Assembly (NCBI RefSeq): GCF_001657485.1
Contig: NZ_LXFU01000025.1
Coordinates: 124,001 to 188,000, forward strand
Source of the DNA: Rhizobium sp. WYCCWR10014
GTDB lineage: Bacteria; Pseudomonadota; Alphaproteobacteria; Rhizobiales; Rhizobiaceae
DNA: 64,000 bases
Direction: 5' to 3'
Shown here: in pieces, positions 38,175 to 47,082 of the stretch
Position numbering within the stretch: position 1 is the stretch's first letter
Layout: every line of letters begins with the position of its first letter
Notes under the pieces: generated by a model
The model's database searches: none
Told to the model about the DNA's origin: nothing
Seen by the model: the letters and a program-made list of their open reading frames with translations, nothing else
Made by a program: the position numbers and the translations under genes

Positions 38175-38609
38175 ATGACGTGGACCATCAGGCCGCCGCG
38201 GGCGGAAGACCAGGAAATGCTCGCGGAGATTTATCTTTCCGTGCGCCGCGAAACATTCGTCTGGGTCGATCCAGGCAAATTCCATCGCGAGGATTTCGCC
38301 GCCCATACCAATGGCGAGACGGTCTTCGTCTGCGCGCATGAAAGCGGCAGCGTCGCCGGCTTTCTGTCGCTCTGGCCGGAGGACGATTTCATCCACATGC
38401 TCTACCTAAAACCGGAATTCCAGGGTCAGGGTGCAGGCACGGCACTGCTGCACGCCCTGCCGGAATGGCCGCAACACCGATACCGGCTGAAATGCCTGGT
38501 GAAGAACCGGCGGGCAAAGGCGTTTTATCTCGCCCACGGCTTCCAGGTGACCGGCAACGGCGCCTCGCCGGAGGGCGACTATGAGGAACTGAGCTTTTTT
38601 CCGGTTTGA
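38175..38609 (+). CDS. GNAT family N-acetyltransferase
   Basis: A 144-residue acetyltransferase with the GNAT core: TIRPPRAEDQEMLAEIYLSV at the start, AGFLSLWPEDDFIHMLYLKPEFQGQGAGTALL containing the acetyl-CoA Q/RxxGxG/A loop, and NRRAKAFYLAHGFQVTG at the end. The acceptor substrate is unknown. It follows the CoxG-like gene by 37 bp on the same strand and could share its transcript. Confidence 0.85.
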   Translation: MTWTIRPPRAEDQEMLAEIYLSVRRETFVWVDPGKFHREDFAAHTNGETVFVCAHESGSVAGFLSLWPEDDFIHMLYLKPEFQGQGAGTALLHALPEWPQHRYRLKCLVKNRRAKAFYLAHGFQVTGNGASPEGDYEELSFFPV

Positions 38610-38650
38610 CGGGCCGCCGAAATACCCAGCCAGTCGAACATGGACCAGTT

Positions 38651-38983
38651 TTACCGCGCCGGCAACTGCCCGGCGATTTCCTCGGCGCGGTTCTTGTGGC
38701 GATCGGCCTCACCCTGCCAGCGGATGGCTTCCTTGGCCTCGGTGCGGGCGCGCTTGCGGTGTTTGCCCTGGCTGAACCAGGTGGCGGCCGCGCCGATCAG
38801 CATGCCTGATATCAGCGCTATGATCAGGAAGACGAAGAAGGGCGCAGACACCGCAAGCACCTGATCATCAGGCCGAAACGGATTGAAGGCGAGCGTGACG
38901 CTCTGCCGGTTGGCGACGCAGAAGACGATGAGGATGACGCCGAGCGGCAGCAAAATCAACAGGTTGACGATCTTCTTGGCCAT
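38651..38983 (-). CDS. lapA: LapA-domain membrane protein (DUF1049)
   Basis: A 110-residue protein with two N-terminal membrane helices (VNLLILLPLGVILIVFCVAN and APFFVFLIIALISGMLIGAA) and a basic cytoplasmic tail, the layout of the lipopolysaccharide assembly protein A domain. In E. coli LapA works with LapB to tune LPS synthesis; no lapB is present here. The frame is open to 39076, but the ATG at 38983 with GGAG seven bases upstream gives the standard start. It is downstream of ihfB and sppA. Confidence 0.85.
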   Translation of the reverse strand: MAKKIVNLLILLPLGVILIVFCVANRQSVTLAFNPFRPDDQVLAVSAPFFVFLIIALISGMLIGAAATWFSQGKHRKRARTEAKEAIRWQGEADRHKNRAEEIAGQLPAR

Positions 38984-39039
38984 TTGAGTTCTCCACGCGG
39001 CAGATTGCGCCGGTCTTTTTGAAGGGCGCGTTTCATGCT

Positions 39040-39086
39040 TGAAGCGCCGCGCGTCTTTGTAAGACGCGGAAAGCACGATGCGTTAC
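39040..39086. repeat. RIME-like palindromic repeat, family 1 (copy B, partial)
   Basis: The hairpin CCGCGCGTCTTTGTAAGACG with a following CGG, then AAAGCACGATGCG, matches the left half of the family-1 element. It sits between ihfB and lapA. Confidence 0.6.
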
Positions 39087-39143
39087 CAGAATAGGAAAAC
39101 GGCCCTCGAGTTCAAGTGCGGTTTCGCCGCAGGCAGCGACAGC

Positions 39144-39443
39144 TCAATCCTCTTCGTCGGCCTGGCCGGGATTAAGCCGCTCGCGCAGCTCCTTGCCGGT
39201 CTTGAAGAAGGGAACCCACTTCTCCTCGACGAAGACGGTATCACCGGTCCGCGGGTTGCGGCCGGAGCGCGAAGGGCGGTTCTTGACCGAAAAGGCTCCA
39301 AAGCCGCGCAATTCGACTCGGTTACCCGCAGCCAGTGCATCCGTGATCTCGTCGAGAACCGCGTTGACGATATTCTCGACGTCGCGATGATAGAGATGCG
39401 GGTTGCGTGCCGCAACAATCTGCACCAATTCGGACTTGATCAC
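39144..39443 (-). CDS. ihfB: Integration host factor subunit beta
   Basis: A 99-residue DNA-bending HU/IHF protein. [15 protein letters not shown] and [27 protein letters not shown] are the beta-arm and C-terminal helix pattern of IHF-beta, including the GRNPRTG tip. With the alpha subunit it bends DNA at sites used, among others, by sigma-54 promoters. It follows sppA by 29 bp on the same strand. Confidence 0.95.
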   Translation of the reverse strand: MIKSELVQIVAARNPHLYHRDVENIVNAVLDEITDALAAGNRVELRGFGAFSVKNRPSRSGRNPRTGDTVFVEEKWVPFFKTGKELRERLNPGQADEED

Positions 39444-39472
39444 TTTCGCCCCCTTAAATTATTGATTTCTTA

Positions 39473-40423
39473 TCAATCGTGGCCAACCTGCCAAACTGAA
39501 AGCAGCCCGTCAAGAAGCAACTTTGGGGGCAGGATTCCATTGATATCCTGGGTTTTCATGAGATCATCATAACCGAAGATCGTAATCAACCGGGAAACAG
39601 CCCCAGCGAGCAAAAAGGGCGTATTGCTCTTCTTGTCCCAGTCGACCATCGGCAGATCGCTGTCGACGCCGCGCGATGTCAGATAGGCGCGAATCTCGGC
39701 CTCGCCGCCGATCGCATCGACGAGTTTCACCTTCAGCGCCTGGCGGCCGGTATAGATCGTGCCGTCGGCCAGTTTCAGCACCTCGTCGCGCGGCAGCTTG
39801 CGCCGGTCGGCGACCAGGTCGACGAACCAGTTATAGCTGTCGACCACCATGTTGCGGATCATCGCCTTGGCGTCTTCGCTCGCCTCGTGGAAGGGCGAGG
39901 GCTCGGCCTTCAGCGGCGAGGACTTGATCTCCTGCAGCGAGACGCCGATCTTGTCGAGCAGCGGCTGGATCTGCGGATACTGGAAGATGACGCCGATCGA
40001 ACCGGTGATCGAGCTGTCGCCGGCAATGATCGTATCGCCGGCGGTGGCGATCATGTAGCCGGCGGAGGCGGCAAGCGTGCGCACGTCGGAGACGACAGGC
40101 TTCTTGGCTGATATCGCACGGATCGCCTTGAAGATTTTTTCGCCGCCATAGGTCGTGCCGCCGGGCGAGGAGATCGAAATCACCGCTGCCTTCACCTGGT
40201 CGCTGGTCTCGACCTTCTTCAGCCGCTCCAGAAGCTCGTCGTCGTCGACGATCAGCCCGGATATCGTCACATGGGCGATATGCGGGCGCTGCGTCCCGGC
40301 ATCGCCGAGGGCGAAGCGGTAGAAGGCGAAACCCAGTGCCACGATGAGGGCCACCGCGATGAGGCGCCAGAAGCCCAGCTTGCGGCGCAGTCGCCGGCGA
40401 TCCGCGATGATCGAACTGTCCAT
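39473..40423 (-). CDS. sppA: Signal peptide peptidase SppA
   Basis: A 316-residue inner-membrane serine protease that degrades cleaved signal peptides. A single N-terminal membrane helix (GFWRLIAVALIVALGFAFYR) is followed by the ClpP-fold protease domain; the nucleophile lies in TLAASAGYMIATAGD, and GDSSITGSIGVI is the following conserved turn. It is the short, single-domain type. The ATG at 40423 with GGAGG five bases before it is preferred over an in-frame start at 40555. Confidence 0.9.
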   Translation of the reverse strand: MDSSIIADRRRLRRKLGFWRLIAVALIVALGFAFYRFALGDAGTQRPHIAHVTISGLIVDDDELLERLKKVETSDQVKAAVISISSPGGTTYGGEKIFKAIRAISAKKPVVSDVRTLAASAGYMIATAGDTIIAGDSSITGSIGVIFQYPQIQPLLDKIGVSLQEIKSSPLKAEPSPFHEASEDAKAMIRNMVVDSYNWFVDLVADRRKLPRDEVLKLADGTIYTGRQALKVKLVDAIGGEAEIRAYLTSRGVDSDLPMVDWDKKSNTPFLLAGAVSRLITIFGYDDLMKTQDINGILPPKLLLDGLLSVWQVGHD

Positions 40424-40648
40424 AGAAACCTCCAGCGCTGGCACCGGCTTCGGCATGCCGCCGATCGATCCGGTAAAATAGGGTGGCAGCGGCCCGTACG
40501 AATGCCACTTTTCAATGTTTTTCCGTTTTGTTGCTTGTTGCAGAAAAAATTCCATATTGGCAAGCCAATGTAATAATGCGAAACGAACTGTGATTGGCGG
40601 CCGGCTTTGTTATGAAGGCGCGGCGATCACCGCACATGGACGAGGCCT

Positions 40649-41314
40649 ATGCTCGATACCCTGAAGAACAACGGACATGCCGCCTATTCAGGGTCCGGCA
40701 GGAATGCCTATGGCGATGCGTTGTTCCATTCCGCCCGCGTGCGGCGGTTGAAGATATTGCTGCCGGTGGCGGCCCTCATCGTCGCAGCGAGCCTTACCGC
40801 GGTGGCGTTGGTCAGCATCTATCTGCCCGAGAATATCAAGATGGAAGGCGCCAAGATCGAGAACGGCAAGGTCGTGATGGAAAAGCCGGCGATATCAGGT
40901 CGCAATTCCGACGGCATCAATTATTCGATGCTGGCCGAAAGGGCGCTGCAGGATATCCGCAATCCCGATCTCATCACGCTTGAGACCATCAAGGCCGCCG
41001 TGCCGATGAATGACGGCCTGATCGCCCGCGTCGTCGCCTCGACCGCCGATTACAACCGCGCCACCGACAACCTGCATATGACGGCCCCCTTCACCCTGGT
41101 GCTGAGCAGCGGCCTCAATGCGAATTTCCAGTCCGCGCAGCTCGACATCAAGGGCGGAAACATGCGGAGCGACGACCCCGTCACCATCACCAAGGACAAT
41201 GCCTCCATTGTTGCGAAGACGCTTCAGATAACCGATAAGGGGCGGGTGATCACATTCGAGGGGAATGTTCGCATGAATGTCGATCCATCCGCCATCCATA
41301 AACAGGGCACTTAA
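40649..41314 (+). CDS. lptC: LPS export protein LptC
   Basis: A 221-residue bitopic inner-membrane protein with one helix (LKILLPVAALIVAASLTAVA) and a periplasmic beta-jellyroll domain that passes LPS from the LptBFG transporter to LptA. The closing repeats (NASIVAKTLQITDKGRVITFEGNV) have the OstA-like strand pattern. The weak sequence conservation of LptC makes the gene order with lptA and lptB the decisive evidence; lptA begins 15 bp downstream. Confidence 0.88.
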   Translation: MLDTLKNNGHAAYSGSGRNAYGDALFHSARVRRLKILLPVAALIVAASLTAVALVSIYLPENIKMEGAKIENGKVVMEKPAISGRNSDGINYSMLAERALQDIRNPDLITLETIKAAVPMNDGLIARVVASTADYNRATDNLHMTAPFTLVLSSGLNANFQSAQLDIKGGNMRSDDPVTITKDNASIVAKTLQITDKGRVITFEGNVRMNVDPSAIHKQGT

Positions 41315-41329
41315 CCAGCCGGGTCATCC

Positions 41330-41968
41330 ATGACAAAAGATTGTCGCATTTCCACTTGCAAGACAGGCATGGCATTCATTGCCGGCGCATTTGCCCTTAT
41401 TCTGACGGCCACGGGCGCCGGCGCGCAGGCGACGGCGACGATGCCGGGCATGAAGCTGTCTAACGACCAGCCGATCCAGATCGAAAGCGACAAGCTGGAG
41501 ATCCACGACCAGGAACACACCGCGCTCTTCACCGGCAACGTCAAGGTCGTCCAGGGGACGACGACGATGCAGTCCGGCAAGATGACCGTCTATTACAAGG
41601 ACAAGGCGGCAAAGCCGGCCGCTGACGGCGCGCAGCCCGCAGCACAGCCGCAGCAGTCGGCCTCGCTTGCATCGGGAAGTGCCGATATCGACAAGATCCT
41701 GGTGACGGACAAGGTCTTCCTGACCTCGGGCACACAGACGGCGACCGCCGATGACGGCAATTTCGACATGGCCTCGCAGACATTCATCCTCACGGCGGAT
41801 CAGGGGAATAAAGTTATTCTGTCGGACGGGCCGAACGTTTTTACCGGCTGCAAATTGACGGTTCACATGCAGACCGGTCAGGCGCAGCTTGAAAGCTGCG
41901 GCGGGCGTGTCCAGATTCAGCTCGATCCGAAATCGCAGCCGAATGCGCAGCAGCAGAAGCAGAACTGA
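41330..41968 (+). CDS. lptA: LPS transport periplasmic protein LptA
   Basis: A 212-residue exported protein with a signal sequence (GMAFIAGAFALILTATGAGA) and an OstA/LptA domain: QPIQIESDKLEIHDQEHTAL, FTGNVKVVQGTTTMQSGKM and, later, VFTGCKLTVHMQTGQAQLESC. It forms the periplasmic bridge for LPS between LptC and LptD. The middle part (about 85-120) has a Pro/Ala/Gln-rich insertion not needed for the fold. It lies between lptC and lptB. Confidence 0.9.
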   Translation: MTKDCRISTCKTGMAFIAGAFALILTATGAGAQATATMPGMKLSNDQPIQIESDKLEIHDQEHTALFTGNVKVVQGTTTMQSGKMTVYYKDKAAKPAADGAQPAAQPQQSASLASGSADIDKILVTDKVFLTSGTQTATADDGNFDMASQTFILTADQGNKVILSDGPNVFTGCKLTVHMQTGQAQLESCGGRVQIQLDPKSQPNAQQQKQN

Positions 41969-42008
41969 GAAGCCGGCCTCCCACGTGAAATTATCATCGC
42001 TATCCACC

Positions 42009-42785
42009 ATGTTCGGCAAGCCCGGGCCACAAGCTGCGGGCGCCGCCGACAAGAGTCGCTATCAGGGAACGCTGATCGCACGGGGTCTGACGAAGACCTA
42101 TGCGACGCGGCGCGTCGTCAACGGCGTCTCGCTGGTGGTGCGCCGTGGCGAGGCCGTCGGCCTGCTCGGCCCGAACGGCGCCGGCAAGACCACCTGTTTT
42201 TACATGATCACCGGCCTGGTGCCGGTCGATGAGGGCACGATCGAGATCGACGGCAACGATGTCACGACCATGCCGATGTACCGCCGCTCGCGCCTCGGCG
42301 TCGGTTACCTGCCGCAGGAAGCTTCGATCTTCCGCGGCCTGACGGTGGAAGAGAATATCCGCGCCGTCCTCGAAGTGCATGTGAAGGACAAGGCCGAACG
42401 CGAGCAGAAGCTGAACGAGCTGCTGGAGGAATTCCATATACAGAAGCTGCGCAAGAGCGCTGCCGTCGCCCTGTCCGGCGGTGAGCGCCGCCGCCTTGAA
42501 ATCGCGCGTGCGCTTGCGACCGATCCGACCTTCATGCTGCTCGACGAACCCTTTGCCGGCGTCGACCCGATCTCGGTCGCCGACATCCAGAATCTCGTTC
42601 ACCACCTGACGGCGCGCGGCATCGGCGTTCTCATCACCGACCACAATGTGCGCGAGACGCTGGGTCTGATCGACCGCGCCTACATCATCCATGCCGGTGA
42701 GGTGCTGACCCATGGCCGGGCGAACGACATCGTCAACAATCCGGAAGTGCGCCGGCTCTACCTCGGCGACAATTTCAGCCTCTGA
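42009..42785 (+). CDS. lptB: LPS export ABC transporter ATPase LptB
   Basis: A 258-residue ATPase driving LPS extraction with LptF and LptG. Walker A is LLGPNGAGKTTCFYMITGL, the signature is ALSGGERRRLEIARAL, Walker B is FMLLDEPFAGVDPIS, and the switch His is in VLITDHNVRE. The start is uncertain: the ATG at 42009 has no clear ribosome binding site and a GTG at 41985 is an alternative; the frame is also open into lptA. lptF and lptG are not in the window. It is followed by rpoN after 173 bp. Confidence 0.93.
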   Translation: MFGKPGPQAAGAADKSRYQGTLIARGLTKTYATRRVVNGVSLVVRRGEAVGLLGPNGAGKTTCFYMITGLVPVDEGTIEIDGNDVTTMPMYRRSRLGVGYLPQEASIFRGLTVEENIRAVLEVHVKDKAEREQKLNELLEEFHIQKLRKSAAVALSGGERRRLEIARALATDPTFMLLDEPFAGVDPISVADIQNLVHHLTARGIGVLITDHNVRETLGLIDRAYIIHAGEVLTHGRANDIVNNPEVRRLYLGDNFSL

Positions 42786-42958
42786 CGCCGGATCCGGATG
42801 ATTTTAGGCGGGATCGGCAGAAATTCACCGTGCCGTCATAGTTCCGCTTGACCAAATACAATAAAAAAGCAATTTTTGGGCCAACTTGGATTTCCGTGGC
42901 CTGAAGCCTTGATCGGACGCGGTTTCCCGGAGGAATCGAGGGGAGTTTCGCGTCCGTC
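42786..42958 (+). promoter_or_regulatory. rpoN leader with possible promoter
   Basis: The lptB-rpoN gap contains CTTGACC at 42847-42853 followed by an A/T-rich stretch, compatible with a housekeeping -35 element, though no good -10 is seen at the standard distance. GGGGAG lies about 13 bases before the rpoN ATG, rather far for a ribosome binding site. Confidence 0.3.
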
Positions 42959-44518
42959 ATGGCACTGTCCGCCAATCTTTTCCTGCGCCAGACCCAGTCC
43001 CTGGTGATGACACCGCAACTGATGCAATCCATCCAGTTGCTGCAGATGACTCATTTCGAACTCAACCAGTTCATCGCCCTGGAAGTGGAGAAGAACCCGC
43101 TGCTGGAATTTCCGTCGAATGACGGCGAGGCGGGCGGCGAACGCGGCGATGCCGAAGATGGAGAGTATGCTCATCAGCCGGAGGATGCCGGCTCGGACGA
43201 TGGCTACGACAACCGCACCGAGGCGCTCTCCAGCGACTGGTATGACAATGGCGGCAGCGCCAGCACAAGCCGGCTGAACGACGAACTCGACGCCAATTAC
43301 ACCAATGTCTTTCCTGATGACGGTGCCCCGCAGCGCCTCGATGCGCCGGAACTCGTCAGCCAGTGGAAGTCGATGCCGGGCAGCGGTGAGGGCGCCGACT
43401 ACGATCTCGACGATTTCGTGGCCGGTCAGGTGTCGCTGCGCGATCATCTCGCCCAGCAGATCCCCTTCGTCTTGCCTGACATGGCCGACCGGCTGATCGC
43501 GCAGAATTTCGTCGACCAGCTCGACGACTGCGGTTATCTGCAGGCCGATATCGTCGAGGCGGGCGAGAGGCTGGGCACGAGCCTCGCACAGGCCGAGCGT
43601 GTGCTTGCCACCCTCCAGAGCCTTGATCCGCCAGGTGTTTTCGCCCGCAGCCTCGCCGAATGCCTGGCGATCCAGCTCAGGCAGAAGGACCGATACGACC
43701 CGGCCATGCAGGCCCTGGTCGAAAACCTCGAACTGCTGGCCCGGCGCGATTTCGCCACCTTGAAGCGGCTCTGCGGCGTCGACGAGGAAGATCTTCTCGA
43801 CATGCTCGGCGAGATCCGCCAGCTCAATCCGAAGCCCGGCAGCGGCTTCGAAGCGGGCGTTTCCGAAGCGATCACGCCGGATGTAGTCGTCAGGCCCGCC
43901 TCGGACGGCAGCTGGCTGGTCGAGCTCAATCCGGATACGCTGCCGCGCGTGCTGGTCAACCAGTCCTATTTTTCCCGTGTGACGAAGAACGGCGAGGACC
44001 ACGCCTTCCTCTCCGATTGCCTGCAGAGCGCCAACTGGCTGACCCGCAGCCTCGACCAGCGGGCAAAAACCATCATGAAGGTGGCAAGCGAAATCGTCCG
44101 CCAGCAGGATGCCTTCCTGCTGCACGGCGTCGATCACCTGCGCCCGCTGAACCTGAAAACGGTCGCCGAGGCGATCAAGATGCATGAATCCACCGTCAGC
44201 CGCGTCACGTCGAACAAATATATGCTGACGCCGCGCGGCCTCTTCGAACTCAAATATTTCTTCACCGTCTCGATCAGCGCCGTTGCCGGCGGCGACAGCC
44301 ACTCGGCCGAGGCCGTGCGTCACAAGATCCGCGCGCTGATCCTGCAGGAGAGCCCGGAGGCGGTGCTTTCCGATGACGATATCGTCGACATGCTGAAGAA
44401 GGGCGGCGTCGATCTCGCCCGCCGCACCGTTGCGAAATACAGGGAGGCAATGAACATCGCCTCTTCGGTCCAGCGCCGCCGCGAGAAGCGGGCGCTCGCC
44501 AAGGTCGCGGGCTTCTGA
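42959..44518 (+). CDS. rpoN: RNA polymerase sigma-54 factor
   Basis: A 519-residue sigma-N. Region I is Gln/Leu-rich (FLRQTQSLVMTPQLMQSIQL), region II is acidic (about residues 48-110), and region III carries the core-binding part, the helix-turn-helix AEAIKMHESTVSRVTSNKYM and the RpoN box ARRTVAKYRE near the C-terminus. It reads -24/-12 promoters of nitrogen, dicarboxylate and, in rhizobia, fixation genes with NtrC/NifA-type activators. Downstream hpf and ptsN are its usual companions; here a transporter gene intervenes. Other rhizobia have a second copy on a plasmid. Confidence 0.96.
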   Translation: MALSANLFLRQTQSLVMTPQLMQSIQLLQMTHFELNQFIALEVEKNPLLEFPSNDGEAGGERGDAEDGEYAHQPEDAGSDDGYDNRTEALSSDWYDNGGSASTSRLNDELDANYTNVFPDDGAPQRLDAPELVSQWKSMPGSGEGADYDLDDFVAGQVSLRDHLAQQIPFVLPDMADRLIAQNFVDQLDDCGYLQADIVEAGERLGTSLAQAERVLATLQSLDPPGVFARSLAECLAIQLRQKDRYDPAMQALVENLELLARRDFATLKRLCGVDEEDLLDMLGEIRQLNPKPGSGFEAGVSEAITPDVVVRPASDGSWLVELNPDTLPRVLVNQSYFSRVTKNGEDHAFLSDCLQSANWLTRSLDQRAKTIMKVASEIVRQQDAFLLHGVDHLRPLNLKTVAEAIKMHESTVSRVTSNKYMLTPRGLFELKYFFTVSISAVAGGDSHSAEAVRHKIRALILQESPEAVLSDDDIVDMLKKGGVDLARRTVAKYREAMNIASSVQRRREKRALAKVAGF

Positions 44519-44525
44519 CGCAGCA

Positions 44526-44549
44526 ATGCTTCGACCTCGATCGAAGCAT
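44526..44549 (+). terminator. Hairpin after rpoN
   Basis: A perfect 9-bp stem ATGCTTCGA (44526-44534) with TCGAAGCAT (44541-44549) and a six-base loop begins eight bases after the rpoN stop. No T-run follows, so it may be a stabilising or Rho-assisted 3' structure rather than a strong intrinsic terminator. Confidence 0.45.
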
Positions 44550-44575
44550 CCGGCCCGCAAATCCCGCTATTCCTC

Positions 44576-44629
44576 TCCAGCGCCCTGCGTCTTTCCTGAC
44601 GCGCAACGGCGCCGCAACCCTTTGAATTG
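44576..44629. repeat. RIME-like palindromic repeat, family 1 (copy C, degenerate)
   Basis: TCCAGCGCCCTGCGTCTTTC with CTGACGCGCAACGGCGCCGC and a CCTTTGAATTG end follows the order of the copy at 56058-56160, with several substitutions. It lies between rpoN and the EamA-type transporter gene. Confidence 0.55.
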
Positions 44630-44656
44630 TCTTCAACGAAAATCGAAATACCGACC

Positions 44657-45571
44657 ATGACGGCGCAAAATTCCAACCTTGCCAGGGAGCTTTTCCTGCT
44701 GCTGGTGCTGGCGACCCTTTGGGGTTCCTCCTATAGCTTCATCAAGATCGGCGTCGAGACGATCCCGCCGATAACGTTGATCGCCGCCCGCACGCTGATT
44801 GCCGGTGGCATTCTGCTGGCCGTCCTGCGCCACCGGCGTGTCCGTCTGCCGCGCGATCGTGCCACCTGGCAGCGGTTTTTCGTTCAGGCCTGTCTGAACA
44901 GCGTCGTTCCCTTCACGCTGATCGCCTGGGCGGAACAGTCCGTCGATGCTGGATTGGCGGTGATCCTGAATTCGGCAACGCCGATCTTCACCTTCCTGCT
45001 GGCCGTGCTGATCACCCGCCATGAGCAGGTGACGCTGCGAAGGCTTTTCGGCGTCATGGCCGGGCTTGCCGGAATCTGCCTCGTCATCGGCGTCGAAGCG
45101 CTCAGTGGTCTCGGTGAAAACCTGATTGCGCAGCTTGCCATCATCCTGGCGACCATCTGCTATGCAGGTGCCGCGATTTTCAGCAAGAACTTCAAGGGGC
45201 TCGATCCCGCAGTGCCGGCGGCCGGCTCGCTGATCTCGGGCGCGGTCATTCTCTTGCCGATGAGTCTCGTCGTCGATCGGCCGTGGGAGCTCGATCCTTC
45301 GGCGGCATCGATGCTGGCGCTGCTGGCCCTCTCCGCCTTTTCGACGGCGCTCGCTTTTGTGATCTATTTCCGTCTCGTCCAGACGCTGGGCTCGGTCGGG
45401 ACCACCGCGCAAGCCTATCTCAGAGTGCCGATCGGCGTTGTGATCGGCATCGTCTTCCTCGGCGAAAGGCTGAGCTCGACGGCCTGGATCGGACTCGTCT
45501 GCGTCATCGCAGGTGTCGCCGCCATGACGATCCCCGCAAGGACGGGCGCAACGCAAGCGCGAAATGCGTAA
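44657..45571 (+). CDS. DMT-superfamily transporter (EamA family)
   Basis: A 304-residue membrane protein with about ten helices in two EamA repeats: LLVLATLWGSSYSFIKIGVE opens the first, and LSAFSTALAFVIYFRLVQTL lies in the second. Such proteins export amino acids or other small metabolites; the substrate is unknown. The ATG at 44657 is used; a TTG ten codons earlier is open but lacks support. The gene separates rpoN from hpf-ptsN, which in many alphaproteobacteria are adjacent. Confidence 0.85.
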   Translation: MTAQNSNLARELFLLLVLATLWGSSYSFIKIGVETIPPITLIAARTLIAGGILLAVLRHRRVRLPRDRATWQRFFVQACLNSVVPFTLIAWAEQSVDAGLAVILNSATPIFTFLLAVLITRHEQVTLRRLFGVMAGLAGICLVIGVEALSGLGENLIAQLAIILATICYAGAAIFSKNFKGLDPAVPAAGSLISGAVILLPMSLVVDRPWELDPSAASMLALLALSAFSTALAFVIYFRLVQTLGSVGTTAQAYLRVPIGVVIGIVFLGERLSSTAWIGLVCVIAGVAAMTIPARTGATQARNA

Positions 45572-45663
45572 AGTGGATCGGGTGGGGATCGGCGGCATGC
45601 CTTGCCCAGCAAGGTGTCCGGCACACGCTGCCCGAGTGCCGCTTGTGGTGATTCGTCGCCCTA

Positions 45664-45691
45664 TTGACTTTTCGGTAACCTATGGCTAGAA
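45664..45691 (+). promoter_or_regulatory. Possible sigma-70-type promoter of hpf
   Basis: TTGACT at 45664-45669 and CTAGAA at 45686-45691 are 16 bases apart, resembling the rhizobial housekeeping pattern CTTGAC-N17-CTATAT. The site lies about 170 bp before the hpf start in the 292-bp gap after the transporter gene. Nothing else in the gap is recognisable. Confidence 0.35.
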
Positions 45692-45863
45692 GCCCGCCGC
45701 AATCGATGCCGTGGACGGCATCTGGAGTTATCCCCAGCATCAGAAGGGCACCAAGGACCCGCAGGCCTAAGCCGATCTTGCTTGAGATTGTGCGAAGTGC
45801 TTGGATGAACCTGAGGCTTGGCGTAAACTGATACCCGCAAACGACCATAAGAAGGGAAACTCC

Positions 45864-46439
45864 ATGAGTGTGCGTGTATCCGGGAAACATATGGAAATTG
45901 GTGAATCCTTCCGTCAAAAGATCGAGGACCAAATTGGTATGGCCATCACGAAATACTTCGACGGGGGATATTCCGGCCAGGTGACCGTGGAAAAGGCGAG
46001 TTCTCGTTACTCGGCGGATTGCAAGCTGCATCTCGACAGCGGCGTGGTGCTGCATGCGGCCGGCGAGGCGACCGACCCGCAGTTGGCTTTCGACGCCGCC
46101 TCCCAGCGGATCGAAAAACGGCTGCGGCGTTACAAGCGCAAGCTGAAGGACCATCACGCCGGAAACCATCTGAATGGTTTTGCAGAGGTCTCCTACACGG
46201 TTATGGATTCCGTTCCTGATCACGATGATGAAATCGCCGACGATTTCGCTCCGGCGATCGTCGCAGAAAGCACGAAGCAGCTGAAGACCATGTCGGTCGC
46301 CACCGCAGTGATGGCGCTCGACATGACCGACGAGCCGCTTCTCCTGTTCCGCAGCCCCGGCAAGGAACATCTGAACATCGTTTACCGTCGGCACGACGGA
46401 AATATTGGCTGGATCGATTCAGCCAGTATCAAAGGCTGA
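45864..46439 (+). CDS. hpf: Ribosome hibernation promoting factor, long form
   Basis: A 191-residue long HPF (formerly sigma-54 modulation protein). The N-terminal domain (about 1-100: MSVRVSGKHMEIGESFRQKI, AQRIEKRLRRYKRKLKDHH) binds the decoding centre. The C-terminal domain (about 130-191: MALDMTDEPLLLFRSPGKEH, ending GNIGWID) makes 100S dimers. The ATG at 45864 is preceded by AAGGGA; an earlier in-frame ATG at 45801 is rejected as not conserved. It precedes ptsN by 70 bp. Confidence 0.93.
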   Translation: MSVRVSGKHMEIGESFRQKIEDQIGMAITKYFDGGYSGQVTVEKASSRYSADCKLHLDSGVVLHAAGEATDPQLAFDAASQRIEKRLRRYKRKLKDHHAGNHLNGFAEVSYTVMDSVPDHDDEIADDFAPAIVAESTKQLKTMSVATAVMALDMTDEPLLLFRSPGKEHLNIVYRRHDGNIGWIDSASIKG

Positions 46440-46509
46440 GATCAGGGTGGTGAGCGGCGGTATTGCCGCCGCTCCTTGCATTTGATCCCGGCGACAGAAG
46501 GAAAAAGAA

Positions 46510-46974
46510 ATGGCATTGGCAGATTTGCTCCATCAGGATGCGATCATTCCCGCCCTCAGAGTAAATTCCAAGAAACAGTTGCTTCAGGAATTGGCTGCAA
46601 GAGCCTCCAGGATCACCGGGCTTTCCGAACGGGAGATCTTCGACGTCATCCTGCAGCGCGAACGCCTGGGCTCGACCGGAGTCGGCAACGGCATCGCCAT
46701 TCCCCACGGCAAGCTGGGAAACATCCATTCGATCGTCGGCATCTTCGCCCGGCTGGAGCAGCCGGTCGATTTCGAGGCGCTGGACGACCAGCCTGTCGAT
46801 CTCGTGTTCCTGCTGCTTGCGCCGGAGGGCGCCGGCGCTGATCATCTCAAGGCTCTGTCGCGTATCGCCCGCGTGCTGCGCGATCACGATCTGGTCGCCA
46901 AGCTGCGCGCCACCGATTCCGCCTCGGCGATCTACGCCTTCCTCAATGAAGAGCAGACGTCGAACGCTGCCTGA
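46510..46974 (+). CDS. ptsN: Nitrogen-related PTS protein EIIA-Ntr
   Basis: A 154-residue EIIA domain of the regulatory (non-transport) phosphotransferase system. The phosphorylated histidine is H66 in STGVGNGIAIPHGKLGN. EIIA-Ntr takes phosphate from PtsP and NPr and controls potassium uptake, carbon/nitrogen balance and symbiosis-related transport in rhizobia. It is next to hpf, as is general in alphaproteobacteria, and is followed by a strong terminator. Confidence 0.95.
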   Translation: MALADLLHQDAIIPALRVNSKKQLLQELAARASRITGLSEREIFDVILQRERLGSTGVGNGIAIPHGKLGNIHSIVGIFARLEQPVDFEALDDQPVDLVFLLLAPEGAGADHLKALSRIARVLRDHDLVAKLRATDSASAIYAFLNEEQTSNAA

Positions 46975-47010
46975 GCATGTCGTGCGATAACGCATCGGTT
47001 CTCGAATACA

Positions 47011-47039
47011 AAAAGGCGCCTGATCTCTCAGGCGCCTTT
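47011..47039. terminator. Bidirectional terminator between ptsN and rbsK
   Basis: A perfect 9-bp stem GGCGCCTGA (47015-47023) with TCAGGCGCC (47028-47036) and loop TCTC is followed by TTT on the plus strand and preceded by a run of A, which reads as T on the minus strand. It can therefore end both ptsN and the convergent rbsK transcript. Confidence 0.85.
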
Positions 47040-47082
47040 CGCATTATGATGCGCTGAACGATCAAGACTCTTGCCAGCTCTC

